In this document: positions 35,455-47,452 of the stretch, one piece after another
Position numbering within the stretch: the stretch's first letter is position 1
Layout of the letters: each line of letters starts with the position of its first letter
From: Leptobrachium leishanense
Lineage: Eukaryota; Chordata; Amphibia; Anura; Megophryidae
Assembly (NCBI GenBank): GCA_009667805.1
Contig: CM019069.1
Span: forward strand, 57,901,422-57,965,421
DNA length: 64,000 nucleotides
Direction of reading: 5' to 3'
Made by a program: the position numbers and the translations under genes
The notes under the pieces: model-generated
Seen by the model: the letters and a program-made list of their open reading frames with translations, nothing else
What the model was told of the DNA's origin: nothing
Databases searched by the model: none

Positions 35455-36032
35455 TTACTCCCCAAGGGCACTATCCTGTGGCCCTCGCAAAAATGCTACA
35501 GCGCCATCCCAAGCATCCCCTCCATGGCGTTCATGGGACTCCATGGAGGATCGAGCTGCCGTGTCACATGACCGGTAGGATCGAGCCTCTTGCGAGATCT
35601 TGCTTTTCAGTGGAGTGATCACGGAGGGAGACTGGGGACATTTTTCCCCCCAGTCTCGCTCTGCTCCCAGCAGCAGCGGATCAGGCCACCTTTCTCACCG
35701 CGGGAAGAGAGGAGAGGATCTGATTATTTTTTGGGGGGGCGGGGCAGCTTCAGCTGCTAACTGATTCTGCAGCAGCGGAATCAGTTGGCACCAGCACTGA
35801 GCTGGTAACTTTTTCGTTGGGACCTTGTTATCCTAGTTAACATGGAGAGCGCAAAGTGCAAGCACAGAGTAAGTATAGGGAGAGCAAAGTACAGTAAACT
35901 CGTGCAAAAAAGCTCTGCTACTGAATCGCTAACAGATTTTTTTTAACCCGTTAGCGAATCGGAGGTGATTCAGGTGCAGCGGTACCACCTCCTTTAAGCT
36001 AGCGCTAACGTGAGCTCTAGCGTTAGCTTAAA
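35455..36032. repeat. Hairpin train 2 in a putative TTAA-edged element
   Basis: Stem-loops in a row: AGGGC...GCCCT (35464-35489), CTCCATGG..CCATGGAG (35520-35548), GAGACTGGGG..CCCCAGTCTC (about 35627-35657), AACTGATTC..GAATCAGTT (35758-35787), GAATCGCTAAC..GTTAGCGAATC (35923-35961), GGAGGTG..CACCTCC (about 35960-35992) and AAGCTAGCGCTAACG..CTAGCGTTAGCTT (35993-36032), the last bounded by TTTAAG/CTTAAA. Element ends are not certain. Confidence 0.6.
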
Positions 36033-36035
36033 GTA

Positions 36036-38095
36036 GGTAATGGAACACTAAATGCATTGGCTTTTGAAAGGATGTGCAACTCTGGAATAATATTCTAAAA
36101 TATATAAAATTTTATAAAATAACATCTCTAAAATTATACTGCTCTTAAAACGTCTGATACATTATCTCAACTTTATTAAGTAAAATTTCTTTAAACGGCA
36201 CAGGATATACCTAAAAATTACTTTTAAGAGATTCTAGTAAAGAAAAATTATAGGCCAGGCACTACACACTCCCCCCCCCTTGTACCCATTAGCCCCCCAC
36301 CCCTTTCTGTTCGCCAAGTGGTTCCCCCTCCTTTAACATCCCCCTGATGATCCCCCCCCTTTCTTACTTTTTGATTATCGATGTTGTATATAGCCCACAG
36401 TTGTGGTCTCCCTGCAGACATCATATGCATTTGTTACTTTGCCCTATGTTATATGTCACTGAAAATGTTCGGGTTGTAGCTCTGCTTTTTGATGCCACAA
36501 CGGCCAGTTGGCCAGTAGCCCCTCACGGTTATTAATACGTACTGCAGAACTCCTTTGGATTTGTGATGTGTCTCATTATTTCATGTATTTTGCAAAACTC
36601 AAAAAACTTTTGTACAATTAAAAAAATTATTATAATTTCAAGGTAGAGTGTAATTTAGACACTGATACTGTGTGGCAGCATGCGTTTAATGCTACAAAGG
36701 AGTTTAACATGTATGCTAAGAGTGGCCATCGCTTTAGTTACCAAGCAGGACATGATCAATAACCAAACTAAAGTGAAATGGCACATGTTGTAGTTGACTA
36801 AAATTCTTCGTTATTGAAGCTGGACATTTAAGATTTAAAATGAGCTTTTATTGAGTTTTATGCAAACTTTGGCAGGCCAAAGATTAGGAGGAAGCTGGCA
36901 AGGTTGTGATTCAATTTCCGTCATCGATGATCACGGCATGTCATCCTAGTGCACATGTGCGCCACGGAGACCAGCTACCCGTCACTCAATGTGACTTGGC
37001 AGGTTTTTATGTGCTAAACCTTTAAGCTTCCTCACACAAAGAGATCCATGATTTTCTGGCTACCTCTCAGCCGCACAAGTTTTACCTTACACACATTATT
37101 GTGTTCTAAAGAGTTTAATTCAAGTTTTCAACACACTGCGACTCGGATTGCCAGTATTAGATTTATATTGCGACACATCTGGAGTGCCCTTAATCCGGAA
37201 ATACTAAAATCCAGAAGGCTCTGAGTTTTCTGGGCTTTTCAATCCTGGATAAGAGGTGCTCCATTTTACACATAAATACCGGGTAAATCGGAGTGGTAAT
37301 GCTTGGGATGACAGTTTACACCCCATTATTTTTGCAGAGGGCACAAAGTACTCATTCTACCCACTCAGCCTGATGCCTAGAGTTAGGTGTTCAGTCATAT
37401 GTTTCTTTGTTAAGTCACAAGAAATCTGAGGGACTTATATGGATAATCGTAATAAATATCAAAAACCCAGAAGCTATAGATCATTAAGTTGAATTATGAG
37501 TGTTGGGTTGTTGACACTGGCGTGCGCAGCCCGCTGCATTAGGGTGTGCACCCATGGAACTTTTATTAAAATTAACACTTAGGTTTAGAAGATTTTGCAC
37601 AAAATGCACATTTTTCATTATAAATAACAAGCCTGTAATCAGAGATACAGTATGTTTTTATGCTATTCATCATGAAGCAGATAAGGGACATCTAAAATGT
37701 CAATGTAGGAGGAGAAAAAAAGCACATCCCCTGCGCATGCCTAAGGTCGTAGAGCGAAAGCAAAAGAAGACACTGCCATTTAATTGGGTCCAGATATGTA
37801 GAGTTTCCCCACATTTTTTGTTTTTACGACTTGACCCCTGCATACATACATGATAAAATTAATTCGCCTTGACCTGTTCTGATTGCAAACAGACCTGTTT
37901 TCCCATTCTCAAAAAGCGGAGACTTATTTTTTTTTTTTGTAAATCTTTGTCACAAAAAGTAAAGACGTGTCCGTGCAGGGCCGTCACATGAAAGTCACAT
38001 AGACACTCAGGAAACAAGTGCAACAAGGAGAAAACCACAAAGAAATAACAGCAAATAAAAATATGAAGAAGGAAATGGGAGGGCAGAGGGCATTC
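36036..38095. other. No recognisable gene; possible LINE tail and hAT end
   Basis: A C-rich tract (36268-36360) is followed at 36540-36625 by a segment ending TTGTACAATTAAAAAAATT, which resembles an L1-type 3' end. At 37513 CACTGGCGTGCGCAGCCCGC resembles a hAT left terminus, but no partner end was found. The 99-codon plus frame at 37554-37853 is unrecognised. Confidence 0.35.
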
Positions 38096-38099
38096 AAAT

Positions 38100-38442
38100 A
38101 AACATGGGACAACAGTGCCAGGGAGGCGGTGGAGTCTGCAGGGAATCTGCCGTTGGGGCATCCAGACAGGGAGAAAAAAAAAAAAAGATGGGGTAGGAGA
38201 AAGATGGGGGACTGCCCAAGAGAAAGCGGCATTCCTGGCTCACTCCAGCGGACCCGCAGGAGACTGGAGGCCGTGGAATAGGCCATGGGGCTGGCCGTCC
38301 CGGGGCCAGAGGAAGGCGCCAGAGCCATGGTGGCCGCTTCAGTGGAGCACCCAAAACTATCCTTTGTCCCACACACACCAAAAAAAAAGGGAAGGGGGAT
38401 AATTTTTAATAGTACTAAATTTTTTTTAAAAAAATCCCCCAC
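38100..38442 (-). other. GC-rich block with a strong Kozak start and donor-like site; doubtful exon
   Basis: On minus, GCCACCATGG (ATG at 38328) is a full Kozak match and opens MALAPSSGPGTASPMAYSTA. A good donor-like GTGAGC follows at 38243, after TCCGCTGGA. It lies in the sense direction of the inferred host gene, inside the intron. No known protein is recognised, and past the donor the frame becomes poly-F from a poly-T run. It could be an alternative first exon, a pseudogene scrap or chance. Confidence 0.2.
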
Positions 38443-39470
38443 CCCCTTCCAACTGCTCTTATCCTCTTCATTTACATTAGCCTTCTTAGATTTTGTTTTC
38501 TAAACTCCTTAATGCCGTATGTCCATTACGGGGCCAGATGACGGCCAGCACTGCGGTGGTTGCCAGCCAGCACTAGGAGCAGTGGGTATCCATCAGTTGT
38601 GAAATATACAAAGCAGAATTCTGGATGGAAAAACAAAGTGTGGCAATAACAGGCCATGATTAGACAGGATATTAATATTAAGAAAATGTGATGCACAATC
38701 TGTGCATAATGGCAAACTAAATGCAATTATAGTCAGTTTACGGCAACACGATACAATATATTCAAGGCTTTACAGCTCATCCTTAATGATTAAAATGTAA
38801 AATTATTCAATTAGTGCCTCTTCCCCAAAATAACAACAATTAAAAAAATTAATAAATGCTGCTGCACGATCCAATGAAAATGTCACAGCACATTATATAT
38901 TGATCCCCCGGTAATTAGAAACAGAAAATATTTGTTACATTGCTCTCTATTATACTCATTCAAGTATGTCCGAGAAAATAAACCAATATAAATCAAGTCC
39001 GGAAATTCAGAGAAATACATGTATTTTGTCTTACACTGGTACATCAGACTGAAGTCTGGAATTTACATTTTTTACACTGTGTAAGGGAACAGTAATCCCA
39101 AGCTATTCTATTTATAGGGACACTACCACTATCATAAGAAGTAAATCTTTTACTAGAGCATTACAAAAAAAACACGCTATAAAACATATACTACTGTGTT
39201 TTCTTTGAAGTAGTTGTAAAGAGGAAAAATAAAGTTAGGTTTTTATCTCTGATTTCCATTTTTTGGATTTTTTTTCCGTGACAACATTTACGGCAAGTCT
39301 CATTTTACAGCTGTGGTATAGGAAAAAAGAGAAGAGGCAGTGGGGTGGAGAAGTGAATGTGAAGACAAGGCTGCATGGGATCTATTGCGTTGTCCAGGCT
39401 ACCCGAGAGAAGAGATGGCAGCTGAATGAGATCTGATAGTGCATTCACAACACTTTGATTACATCTCCCA
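38443..39470. other. No recognisable gene
   Basis: AT-rich intron. A short TTAATGCCGTATGTCCATTA-type inverted motif occurs near 38508. No element ends were confirmed. Confidence 0.5.
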
Positions 39471-39626
39471 CAGGGCTATTCAGAAAGAGAAGAAAACCTT
39501 GAGAATGACTGGAGAATTGAAAATTCTAGGTCAAAATAGTCAAAACCAGAAAATTTCTCCCATTTATCTCTAGATTGTTCATTCTCCTGACAATTCAAGG
39601 TTTTCACCCCTCTCTGAATAGTCATG
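39471..39626. mobile_element. MITE family A, copy 4
   Basis: CAGGGCTATTCAGAAAGAGA at the left and TCTCTGAATAGTCATG at the right, with AACCTTGAGAATGACTGGAG / CATTCTCCTGACAATTCAAGG arms. Flanking CCA and TCA differ at one base. Confidence 0.75.
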
Positions 39627-39945
39627 TCAGAGTGCATTCCTTAGGAGTCAGATTTTTGGAGATCTGAACTATAGACTCCATTCTATGTCCAAAGCCACAC
39701 AGGGAGGAGCAAGTGCTCTAAAGACACTTTCTGGGGCGAGGGATGTTTACAAAACAAAATTTCACAAAAGGAATGCACCCAGTAACACATATAGAGTAAA
39801 ATATTTCCTTATCTAAACATGAGAAAAACAAAACACATGTACACCATTAGAAACATAAAATAAACAACGTAAGAACATTTCATTGTTTGGTGGTATTACC
39901 CCTTTAAAACCGTATGCATCATTTTTTTTTTTTTTTTTAAAGTAT

Positions 39946-40845
39946 CAGGGTTATCCAAAGAGATTCGAAAAGTCACCGCACGTTCGGTGACTTTTCGTTC
40001 TCTTCAATTCGGTTCCTTTTGCCGATTGCATTTCGGTGACCCTGCGGTGTATTCAGCAAACAGCACAGGGTCCCCGAATTGCAGGGAAAAGCTGCCGCAA
40101 ACCTGACGAAAAGTAACCGAATGCACGCTGAAAACAAGCAAAAACATCTGGATTAACCTTCCAAGAAGCCGAACAGGAGCCGAACAGGGGCCGAATCACA
40201 CAGAGCCGAAGCAGCTGTGACGTAGAGGAGGCAGTGAATAAATTAGAAAACCATTTGTATGAATCTGGGAAAATGAAACGCTGTTTGCAAAGAAACTACT
40301 AAGCGAAAATGTCTGAAATTTTCACAGGAGGTCCAGGGAATGATAATAAAGAGGGCTGTTACAAAAAAAATAAGCAAACTGAAAAAAAAAAAAAAAAAAA
40401 ATCGGACTTTTAATTTTTTTTTAAAAAATTCAGAAAAATGCTTAAAGTATCCTAAAAAATCTATAAATAAAGAGACTTTTTGCTGTAGAATTTTATAATG
40501 AACGGTTTATTAGATATTGAATTAAAACGGGAATATTTTTAACATTGAAGCCTATGGGATTCTCCTGAATTAACTTGCCGAATTAAACCACTGAATGGCA
40601 GGGCATTAGGGGAACCTTTCACTGCTGGTTTGTGTTCTCTGAATAGCCGAAGCAGTGCTTTTTCATGGGGATTTCACTGCCCTCGAACAGGCACCGAACA
40701 GGCACCGTATGTTCAGGCAATTCGCCAGGATTTGGCGAATTGCCTGCTCTCTGGATAGCCGAATGGCCAGGAAAGGTAACCGAACGCTGATTTTCAGCGT
40801 TCGGTTACCTTTCTCAAGCAATTCGAATCTCTTTGGATAACCCTG
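39946..40845 (+). mobile_element. Long TIR element, family H copy 3 (900 bp)
   Basis: Ends CAGGGTTATCCAAAGAGATT and AATCTCTTTGGATAACCCTG, with the same subterminal hairpins as copy 2 and very high similarity to it in inverted orientation. Flanks are TAT and TAA. The interior has a poly-A run at 40384-40401. No coding capacity. Confidence 0.85.
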
Positions 40846-41760
40846 TAAGTTTTAAGTAATATTTAGAGAACATTAATGGGTTTAATTAATCATACAAATA
40901 ACCCATAACCATTAACCAACACAAGTTTGGGAGCTGCAACATATCTCAAAATGATCTCAACTGTGCACAAAAAGCATTGAATGATGTCAAACTTCTATTT
41001 AAAGAATGACTGTTGGGTTTGTGGGGCAGAAGCGTTGAGATAATCTCTTCTGTGGATGGACTGAGTGAGATACAATACATGTACAGACTATGCAGGTGAT
41101 AAAAAGATTAAAAGAAAAAAAAACGAAAACTGAAGATAACATGCTCAGAGATAAACTGAAGTCAATATAGTATAGAAAAAAAAGTGAAGAGAGAGGGGGA
41201 AAATCAAAACGTCTGCTGAAAGTCCGTCATCATTTTAATCAATAAGCAGGACAATGGATAGCTGGAATAAAAGAATGCTTTTACAAATGGATTCTAAAGA
41301 AATGTTTAAATCGTTCATAACAGAAAACCCTCCTGTTGCCTGAATACTATATAATGGAATGAGCATGATATTTGTGTTGGTAGTGCACGCTTCAAAAGCA
41401 CAAGCTCATGCCTGTTCTAATCTATACACAAATATATATATATATATCAAAATATGCCAAAGAAAACCAGAGCTCAGTTTAACTGCTGTGAAATCAGATA
41501 GTATCATTGTAACTGCAAGAGGACAATTTATTTTAAGAATTATATAAAACTTTTTAGATTGTACACACGACTTGCCGAATGGCGATCGGAGGGATCAGCA
41601 AGAATGTAGCAGGGTAAGCACAGTGCATGTAAAGTGTAAATAATGTGTTGGATTACGTAAATGCTAGCTTTAATGTGCAGAATTGATTTAGGTCAAATTC
41701 AAAAACTAAGAATGACCCTATAAGCTTCTGCTCATTCTCTATAACGGGGGGGGGGGGGGT
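40846..41760. other. No recognisable gene; simple tracts
   Basis: Contains a (TA)n run near 41433-41446 and a run of about 14 G at 41745-41758 directly before the family B MITE. Confidence 0.55.
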
Positions 41761-41889
41761 GTCAGCAACGTTTGGCCTTCCAGATGTTTTGGAACTACAT
41801 CTCCCATGATGCTCAGCCCCTCATTAGGATGACAGACTCTCGTGAGAAATGTAGTCCCAAAAGATTTGGAGGGCAACGGTTGCTGACTC
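41761..41889. mobile_element. MITE family B, copy 3 (best inverted repeats)
   Basis: GTCAGCAACGTTTGGCCTTC at the left is complementary to GGGCAACGGTTGCTGACT at the right, with inner GATGTTTTGGAACTACATCT / AAATGTAGTCCCAAAAGATT arms. Confidence 0.82.
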
Positions 41890-42169
41890 CTTTTTTATAT
41901 ATGCCTGGTCCACTGTTGGCCAATGTTTTTCTAGTGTAATTTGTGTCAATCACCAACTTGCCAATAGATGCCCATTGTAATTTTCAAATTGTAGTAACGC
42001 TGTTGAGCAACATGTGTTCCTTATTTGTGAAACGCAATTGGAGAATGTGCACTTTTTAACAAAACCTCTCCAAATTCATACTGTACTCTGTTCTCATAGT
42101 TTGACCCCGAACAGTTTGGTGAAAACCCAATTTGCAGTTACAGATCAAATCCTGGGATTTCTTTCTGAA

Positions 42170-42440
42170 TTATCCTGCTCAAAAAAGTTTGAGAATACCG
42201 AGGACGGGCGAAAGAATGAGTGTCCTGCCCTGCGATGGGACCATGCTCAGGACTCAAAGTTTTAGGCTGACAGTGCCATTACAGAGAAGGCTATGCTGTA
42301 TGCGTATCAGAATGAAAGGGAGGCCAGAACTGAAATTCCAAGGAAGTCCTCTTAGCACAAGAGATGCAGCAACCCTCAACAATCGTTTCAACCTTGACAA
42401 GTCTCATCTGGGGAATAAAACTGCCATCTCTCTAGCAGTG
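42170..42440 (-). repeat. Dispersed repeat family D, copy 1
   Basis: The complement contains GAGGACTTCCTTGGAATTTCA and GTTCTGGCCTCCC, matching the block in copies at 43905 and 45890 (CTTGGCATTTCAGTTCTGGCC). About 200-270 bp, unclassified, no coding sequence. Confidence 0.5.
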
Positions 42441-42998
42441 GCGACTGCTGACATTTCAAGTTGGTGAGGCGCCAGGCTGAAAACATTAAAGTATTTAATT
42501 GTTAATAGGAATATGTCTATATGGCACTACTACCTCCAAAACACGTGGAGGATCCCATATATAGGGAATAAATCATAAACATATTCCTATTAATGAGTCA
42601 AATAAAATGACCATTTTTGAGGCTAAATTCAAATTACAAGTGTAATCCAGAATTTAAAGAAGAGATGCATACAGAACACATTACTTATAAAAAAATTAGT
42701 CCGTATAAAAAAACTTAAGTGAAAAAAGTGATTATTTAGTTACCAAAAAACAAAACACTAATCCTACCCATTTTACCCTAAATAATTGCAAGTACACAAA
42801 ACTTCAGAAGAAAATCCTGTTTACTACTGCTATTTAGCAAATTAAGGCAAATGTAGCTGTGCATTCTGTCATTAAGAGGTTAAACCAGACATATGCCGTG
42901 TGAAGCAGATAAGCTCTACATCGTATCCATCATTGCAAATGTTGGCCAGTTTTTTTGATGCCCATCAGAGTTCAAATAGCCAGCAACAGGGAACTTAA

Positions 42999-43635
42999 AG
43001 GGATACTCTAGGCAACATGACCACCTAAGCTTTTTTAGGTGGTCATGATGCCCTGAGTATGCCCCTGCCTGTCCCCCCTCCCTCCGCTCAGCAGATCAGC
43101 TGAAAAAGCTGAAAACAGCTGAGAGAGGCGGAGGACTTTACTCAGCCCTCCCAGCTGTCAGTCAGCAGAGCGGGATTCATATTTCCCACTTCTGCCGACT
43201 TTTGACGAGTAGGATACGTCATCGCGCTTTCAGCGCGATGACGTCTCCAACTCGCCGCAGTAGCTGGCAGCGAGCCGCCAGCATAGCCTGCGGCTCGGAT
43301 TAGTGTTGCGCGCATCCTCTTGCGCGCATCCTCTTGCGCGCAACACTAATCCTCAGCAGATGGAGCCGGGAGGAAGCCTGCCGATTGGCTGGCTTACGTG
43401 AGAGGCGCGCATGCGCGCTTCTCACGTAAACCATTAGCCAAGTGAAACCAACAAGGACGGGAGCGGAAGAGGAGGGTGGGGAGTATAAAAAAAAAACGCA
43501 GTTGGAAAGAAGTGGATTTTAGGGTAAGTATTACAGTTAAAAAAAAATAAAAAAAATCCCTACCTATTTATTAAGGTAATAGGGATAAATTAATGTAAAA
43601 AAACAGGGGGGGGATTTTTTTATTAGAGTGTTCCT
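42999..43635. mobile_element. T2-type MITE (637 bp) with hairpin train
   Basis: TTAA (42995-42998 and 43636-43639) flanks ends AGGGATACTCTAGG and TAGAGTGTTCCT; together with the TTAA they match the TTAAAGGRR terminus that defines the T2 superfamily described in Xenopus. The interior is a row of stem-loops: GACCACCTAA..TTAGGTGGTC (43019-43046), GTCATCGCGC..GCGCGATGAC (about 43217-43242), GGATTAGTGTTGCGCGC..GCGCGCAACACTAATCC (43298-43354) and TTACGTGAGA..TCTCACGTAA (43393-43429). It is GC-rich compared with its surroundings and non-coding. Confidence 0.82.
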
Positions 43636-43904
43636 TTAAACACAGTAGTGGTCTGTGATTTTTAAGAACTCCCATTGAGTCCTTATAAGATTTCAGGACA
43701 CTGTCCAAGACAAATGATCAGATTATTATTTTTTTGGTTTTACTCTGTTGGTTCAGGAGACAAGGACACTGCTTAAAGGGACATTACAAATCTCTATCAA
43801 TCAGGCACATGTTACATGACACATAAAACAATAAATTATATAGTTTAATTTTTTATTTTTCTTGCTGTCCCAACTGCGCCTATGGATGAGCTTCCACTAC
43901 TCCG

Positions 43905-44110
43905 TTAACCCCTCAAGCAACTCTCCTGCAGTGGAGACTTTCTTGGCATTTCAGTTCTGGCCAGACTTTATGCATGATAGCAGTCTGCTTTGCATCTAGA
44001 ATAGTCCTCCCTGTCATCATCGAGCTTAAAACTTGAGACCCGAATGAGGACTCACCATATGGCAGGCCACTAGTGCTGTTGCCTACCCTCAGCACCCTCA
44101 TAAACCTTGG
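43905..44110 (+). repeat. Dispersed repeat family D, copy 2
   Basis: Shares CTTGGCATTTCAGTTCTGG, a GATAGCAGT motif, GAGCTTAAAACTTGAGACC and the end CTCATAAACCTTGGTTTTGT with 45890-46170. Same orientation as copy 3. Confidence 0.6.
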
Positions 44111-44125
44111 TTTTGTTCACTATAA

Positions 44126-44856
44126 GAATAATTCAGAAAGCACCGAAATTTCTGAGAATTTTGGTCCTTAAACATTTGGCGCACTTCAGCGATTACTTTT
44201 CACAGACTCTGTGATGGATTCACTATTCACAGCATGGTCACCGAATTGCACCGAAGATGGATTCGCCGACGACTGCCAAACTGCAGAAAAATAAAACAAG
44301 ACGGAGCTCTTCTATTCTTTTAATAGATGTTTAAACCAATAAAAATGGATTAAAATGTGTGTCACTGATAAGAAAGGTCCTTTAAAAAATAAAAAGGTCA
44401 GTTACAGAATAAAAAAAAAAAGTGGGAATCAAAAATGGTCAAAAAAAATACAAAAAGGTGTTCTAAAAATCAAAACGGATTTTTTGCTGAAAATTAAAAG
44501 AATAAACTGTTGAAGCAAAAAAAAAAGAACGATAATATTTTTTTTACATTGAATCCTAGGGGTATTAACGGTTTAAACCGGTTGAAAGGAATCACTGAAA
44601 AATAGGGAATTTCCGACAATTCGGTGCAGTTCAGGCATTTTCTGACTAGATTAACCACTACTTCTGTATGGAACAATTTTGCTGTCGCCGAAGATCGCCA
44701 AACTGTGGCGAACTGCACCGTATTTCAATGTCAATTCGCCAGTATTTGGCGAACTGGCAGCTTTCTGAATAGACGATATGCCATGAAACTGCACCATACG
44801 GCAAGTTCTGTGGCAAGTTCGGTGCTTTCGGATTAGCCTCGTTTGAATTATTCAGT
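44126..44856. mobile_element. TIR element related to family H (subfamily H'), about 730 bp
   Basis: GAATAATTCAGAAAGCACCG at the left and CGGTGCTTTCGGATTAG...GAATTATTC at the right are imperfect inverted repeats. The interior has TTTGGCGCACTTC, AATTCGCCAGTATTTGGCGAA (hairpin) and TTGAATCCTAGGGG blocks like 9487-10119. Confidence 0.6.
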
Positions 44857-45889
44857 TCAGGAGTCATATTCACCTCAAAAGGTTACTCAACTATACGTTA
44901 GTCGCCAGTTCGAGAAGACGAAGGAAAGATGATATAAGTATGCATTTGCAAGCTCTATAAATAAAACCGGTTTCGACTTAAAAATCACTTCAGGAGCTGG
45001 AAGGCTTGTGCTCCGTGCATATTTCGCTTTCAGGAATAAATGATATGACTAAATAAAAGCAGCAACATTATCTGTTAGCAGCAACCAGCGTATAGTTACA
45101 TATACTGATCACTCTTAATAAAAATAACCATCAATTAAAGGCTGAGCTTCACAAATACTGCCAAGCCAATTTCAAGAAGAGGGGGAAACGGTATGTATCA
45201 GATTTCAATGGAAATTTGCGGTCAAAACAAACTCTTAACGGTGTTCCTCTAGAGTAGGTAACCTTGATATACTTGCCACAAAGCATATGCGGTTCTACAT
45301 TCCAAGGTAGATTACAGGATCCATTGTTAATGTTACAGAAGTAATGACAAAGACCTGAGGTACATTCAGATTTCAAACCACTTCAGAAAGCTGGTATTAC
45401 CCGTGGTATTGTGGCTTCTGTGCCAAGGGATTCTGGGAAACCAATAGCAATAAAAGTGATGTATTTATAGGTCTTCATACAAGTATGGTTAACACAAAGG
45501 TTTGCCAAATCACACAAGACAACTTATTTAAATACATATTACAGGATATTCATTGGCATTTCAGAACTATAATTCACATGTTTCTCTGGGCAACTATTGA
45601 TTTCAAGGAATCCTTGGAAATGTAGGCAATCAACATATGGGGGTTGGGGATGGAGATCCCTGCTATAGGCTATGCTAATACATGGAATGAAACTCTCCTA
45701 AATGAGTCAATTTTTCACCTAATCCCTTCTATGCAGCATATCATCCCAGATCCATTGTCTGGTTTTCATAACCATACCAGGCTGCACATTCCAAATTCAA
45801 GGTTTTGTGAGGACCCCAAGAAAGGCAACAACACAAGGTTTGTGAGGGTCCTGAGAAGGCTATAGGGTAATCCAGACTTGGATCCCTGG
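44857..45889. other. No recognisable gene; GAAACG-class motif on minus
   Basis: At 44960-45010 the complement reads CTCCTGAAGTGATTTTTAAG with GTCGAAACCGGTTTTATTTA, the fifth dispersed 3'-type motif. The rest shows no structure. Confidence 0.45.
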
Positions 45890-46170
45890 CTCAATGTTCC
45901 TAGAGGAGTGTCAGCTACCACTCCAGACAAGGTCAAACATAGCTGAAACGATCATCATGGGTTGCTGCACCTCTTATGCAGAGAGGACTTCCTTGGCATT
46001 TCAGTTCCGGACACCCTTTCTGGGAGATAGCAGTTTAATTTGCATATGGAGTTCTTCTCTGTAAAGGCACCATTGCGCTTAAACCTTGTGAGATCTGAAT
46101 GGGAACCCAAAGTAGGACAGGTCACTAGTGCCTTGTCTGTACTCCGTACTCTCATAAACCTTGTTTATGC
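45890..46170 (+). repeat. Dispersed repeat family D, copy 3
   Basis: GAGGACTTCCTTGGCATTTC, AGATAGCAGT, GCGCTTAAACCTTGTGAGATC and CTCATAAACCTTGTTTATGC align with copy 2, in order and spacing. Confidence 0.6.
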
Positions 46171-46240
46171 TCGTATATTCCAAATGAATCGGAAAAAAGA
46201 CCCCATTAAAATACTTTGTACTTTGATTTGAAGGACATTG

Positions 46241-46665
46241 TGACAGGAAACCAGGCATAATCATAAATGGGAGGTATGCGAGACCAGATCTTTTGACTGC
46301 ATCCCACCATTCTGCTAAAACACCAGGGAAACGGCGTGTCCTAAAGCTGTGCAAGTTGGGAGTTGTGTTCTGGGTCCCTGGGTCTGGGATAATGGAGAGA
46401 AGATAGGTCTTTATCCTAGCAGCCTGGGTTACTGGTCAGATTGGCTTGTATCACAGGTGTGGCCAATCACGCAGCTTGTTGAGCCTTAAAAAGGGGAAGC
46501 TGAAATGGGTGAGAGAGTACCCAGCTAAGGGAGAGAGCTGGAGGAATTCAAAGTTCTTGTGACTGCGGTGTACTACTGATTGCCGTGCACCACAGATTGC
46601 CATGTACCACTGGTTGCCGTGTTCCATTTCTGCTGTCTGGTGAGACAATAAAACCTGATGGAAAA
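46241..46665 (+). repeat. Unclassified repeat-like segment ending in AATAAA and A-tract
   Basis: Starts near TGTGACAGGAAACCAGGC and ends GAGACAATAAAACCTGATGG followed by A11. Three imperfect GATTGCC(G/A)TG-TACCAC units lie at 46575-46625. A polyadenylation signal plus A-tract suggests a retroposed or LTR-derived 3' end; no coding domain was seen. Confidence 0.3.
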
Positions 46666-46786
46666 AAAAAAACTGCAGCTTTGGGGTTTTCTTTTTTAAA
46701 TTTTTTTATATTAAGATAAAGTGTCAGCAATAAAACACATTAGGAAAGCAGCCGCGCCTGGCCAAAAAACAAAAATATCCAGCTAA

Positions 46787-47256
46787 GGCTAATGTCAGAT
46801 GAATGCAGTCTGAGCGCACTCTGCGTGCGTGCATAATGGACGTACGTACTGACGGAAGATAATGTAGTTACCGCACGGTCCGTTTTTTTAATGGATGCAG
46901 AACAAAAAAGGGAAATATGGGAATCAAAATTAATTATAATTAAAATACAGGTACAGTCATCCAGACCATAAAAACCTCTGAGCGTCAACGTGATGGAGGG
47001 CGCAAATGCACTGCGTCTGGCATCGCAGCATAATGCACACAGGCTGCTACGCGGACGTAGCGCTCTCTGTGTATCCGTCTTAGCGGTTTTACGTTCTTGT
47101 CGAACTTGCGTCTGTTTGCCACGTGCATTGCGCGTGAGCAGTTCTGTGCGCACGTACTTTGGGTGTGGGTCTCTATTGATCATGATTCTATGCTACGACG
47201 GACGTTAAACTGTGCGCCAACATGGACGTGATCACTGCGTTCACCTGACGCCGGCC
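46787..47256. mobile_element. PIF/Harbinger-type MITE, copy 1 (470 bp)
   Basis: GGCTAATGTCAGATGAA at the left and the complement of TTCACCTGACGCCGGCC at the right, flanked by TAA (46784-46786 and 47257-47259). A TAA duplication and a GGC terminus are hallmarks of PIF/Harbinger. The interior is CpG-rich (GTACGTACTGACGGAAG; GCACGTACTTTGGGTGTGGG). The sister copy at 49495 is in the same orientation. Confidence 0.85.
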
Positions 47257-47452
47257 TAAAAGGAAAGCAGGGGGGGCAAACGTGTTGCTTTGTTTGTGCC
47301 CTAGAAGACATGGCTAAAGGAGGAGCCGTGTCACAACAGGTATAAACATTCATGGGTTGACCCATTTAACCTCCAAAATGATTCTCACGATTTTAATTAT
47401 AAGGATCAGCAATGTGACCAGTCCCAACATACACCAACATGTGTATTCACTA

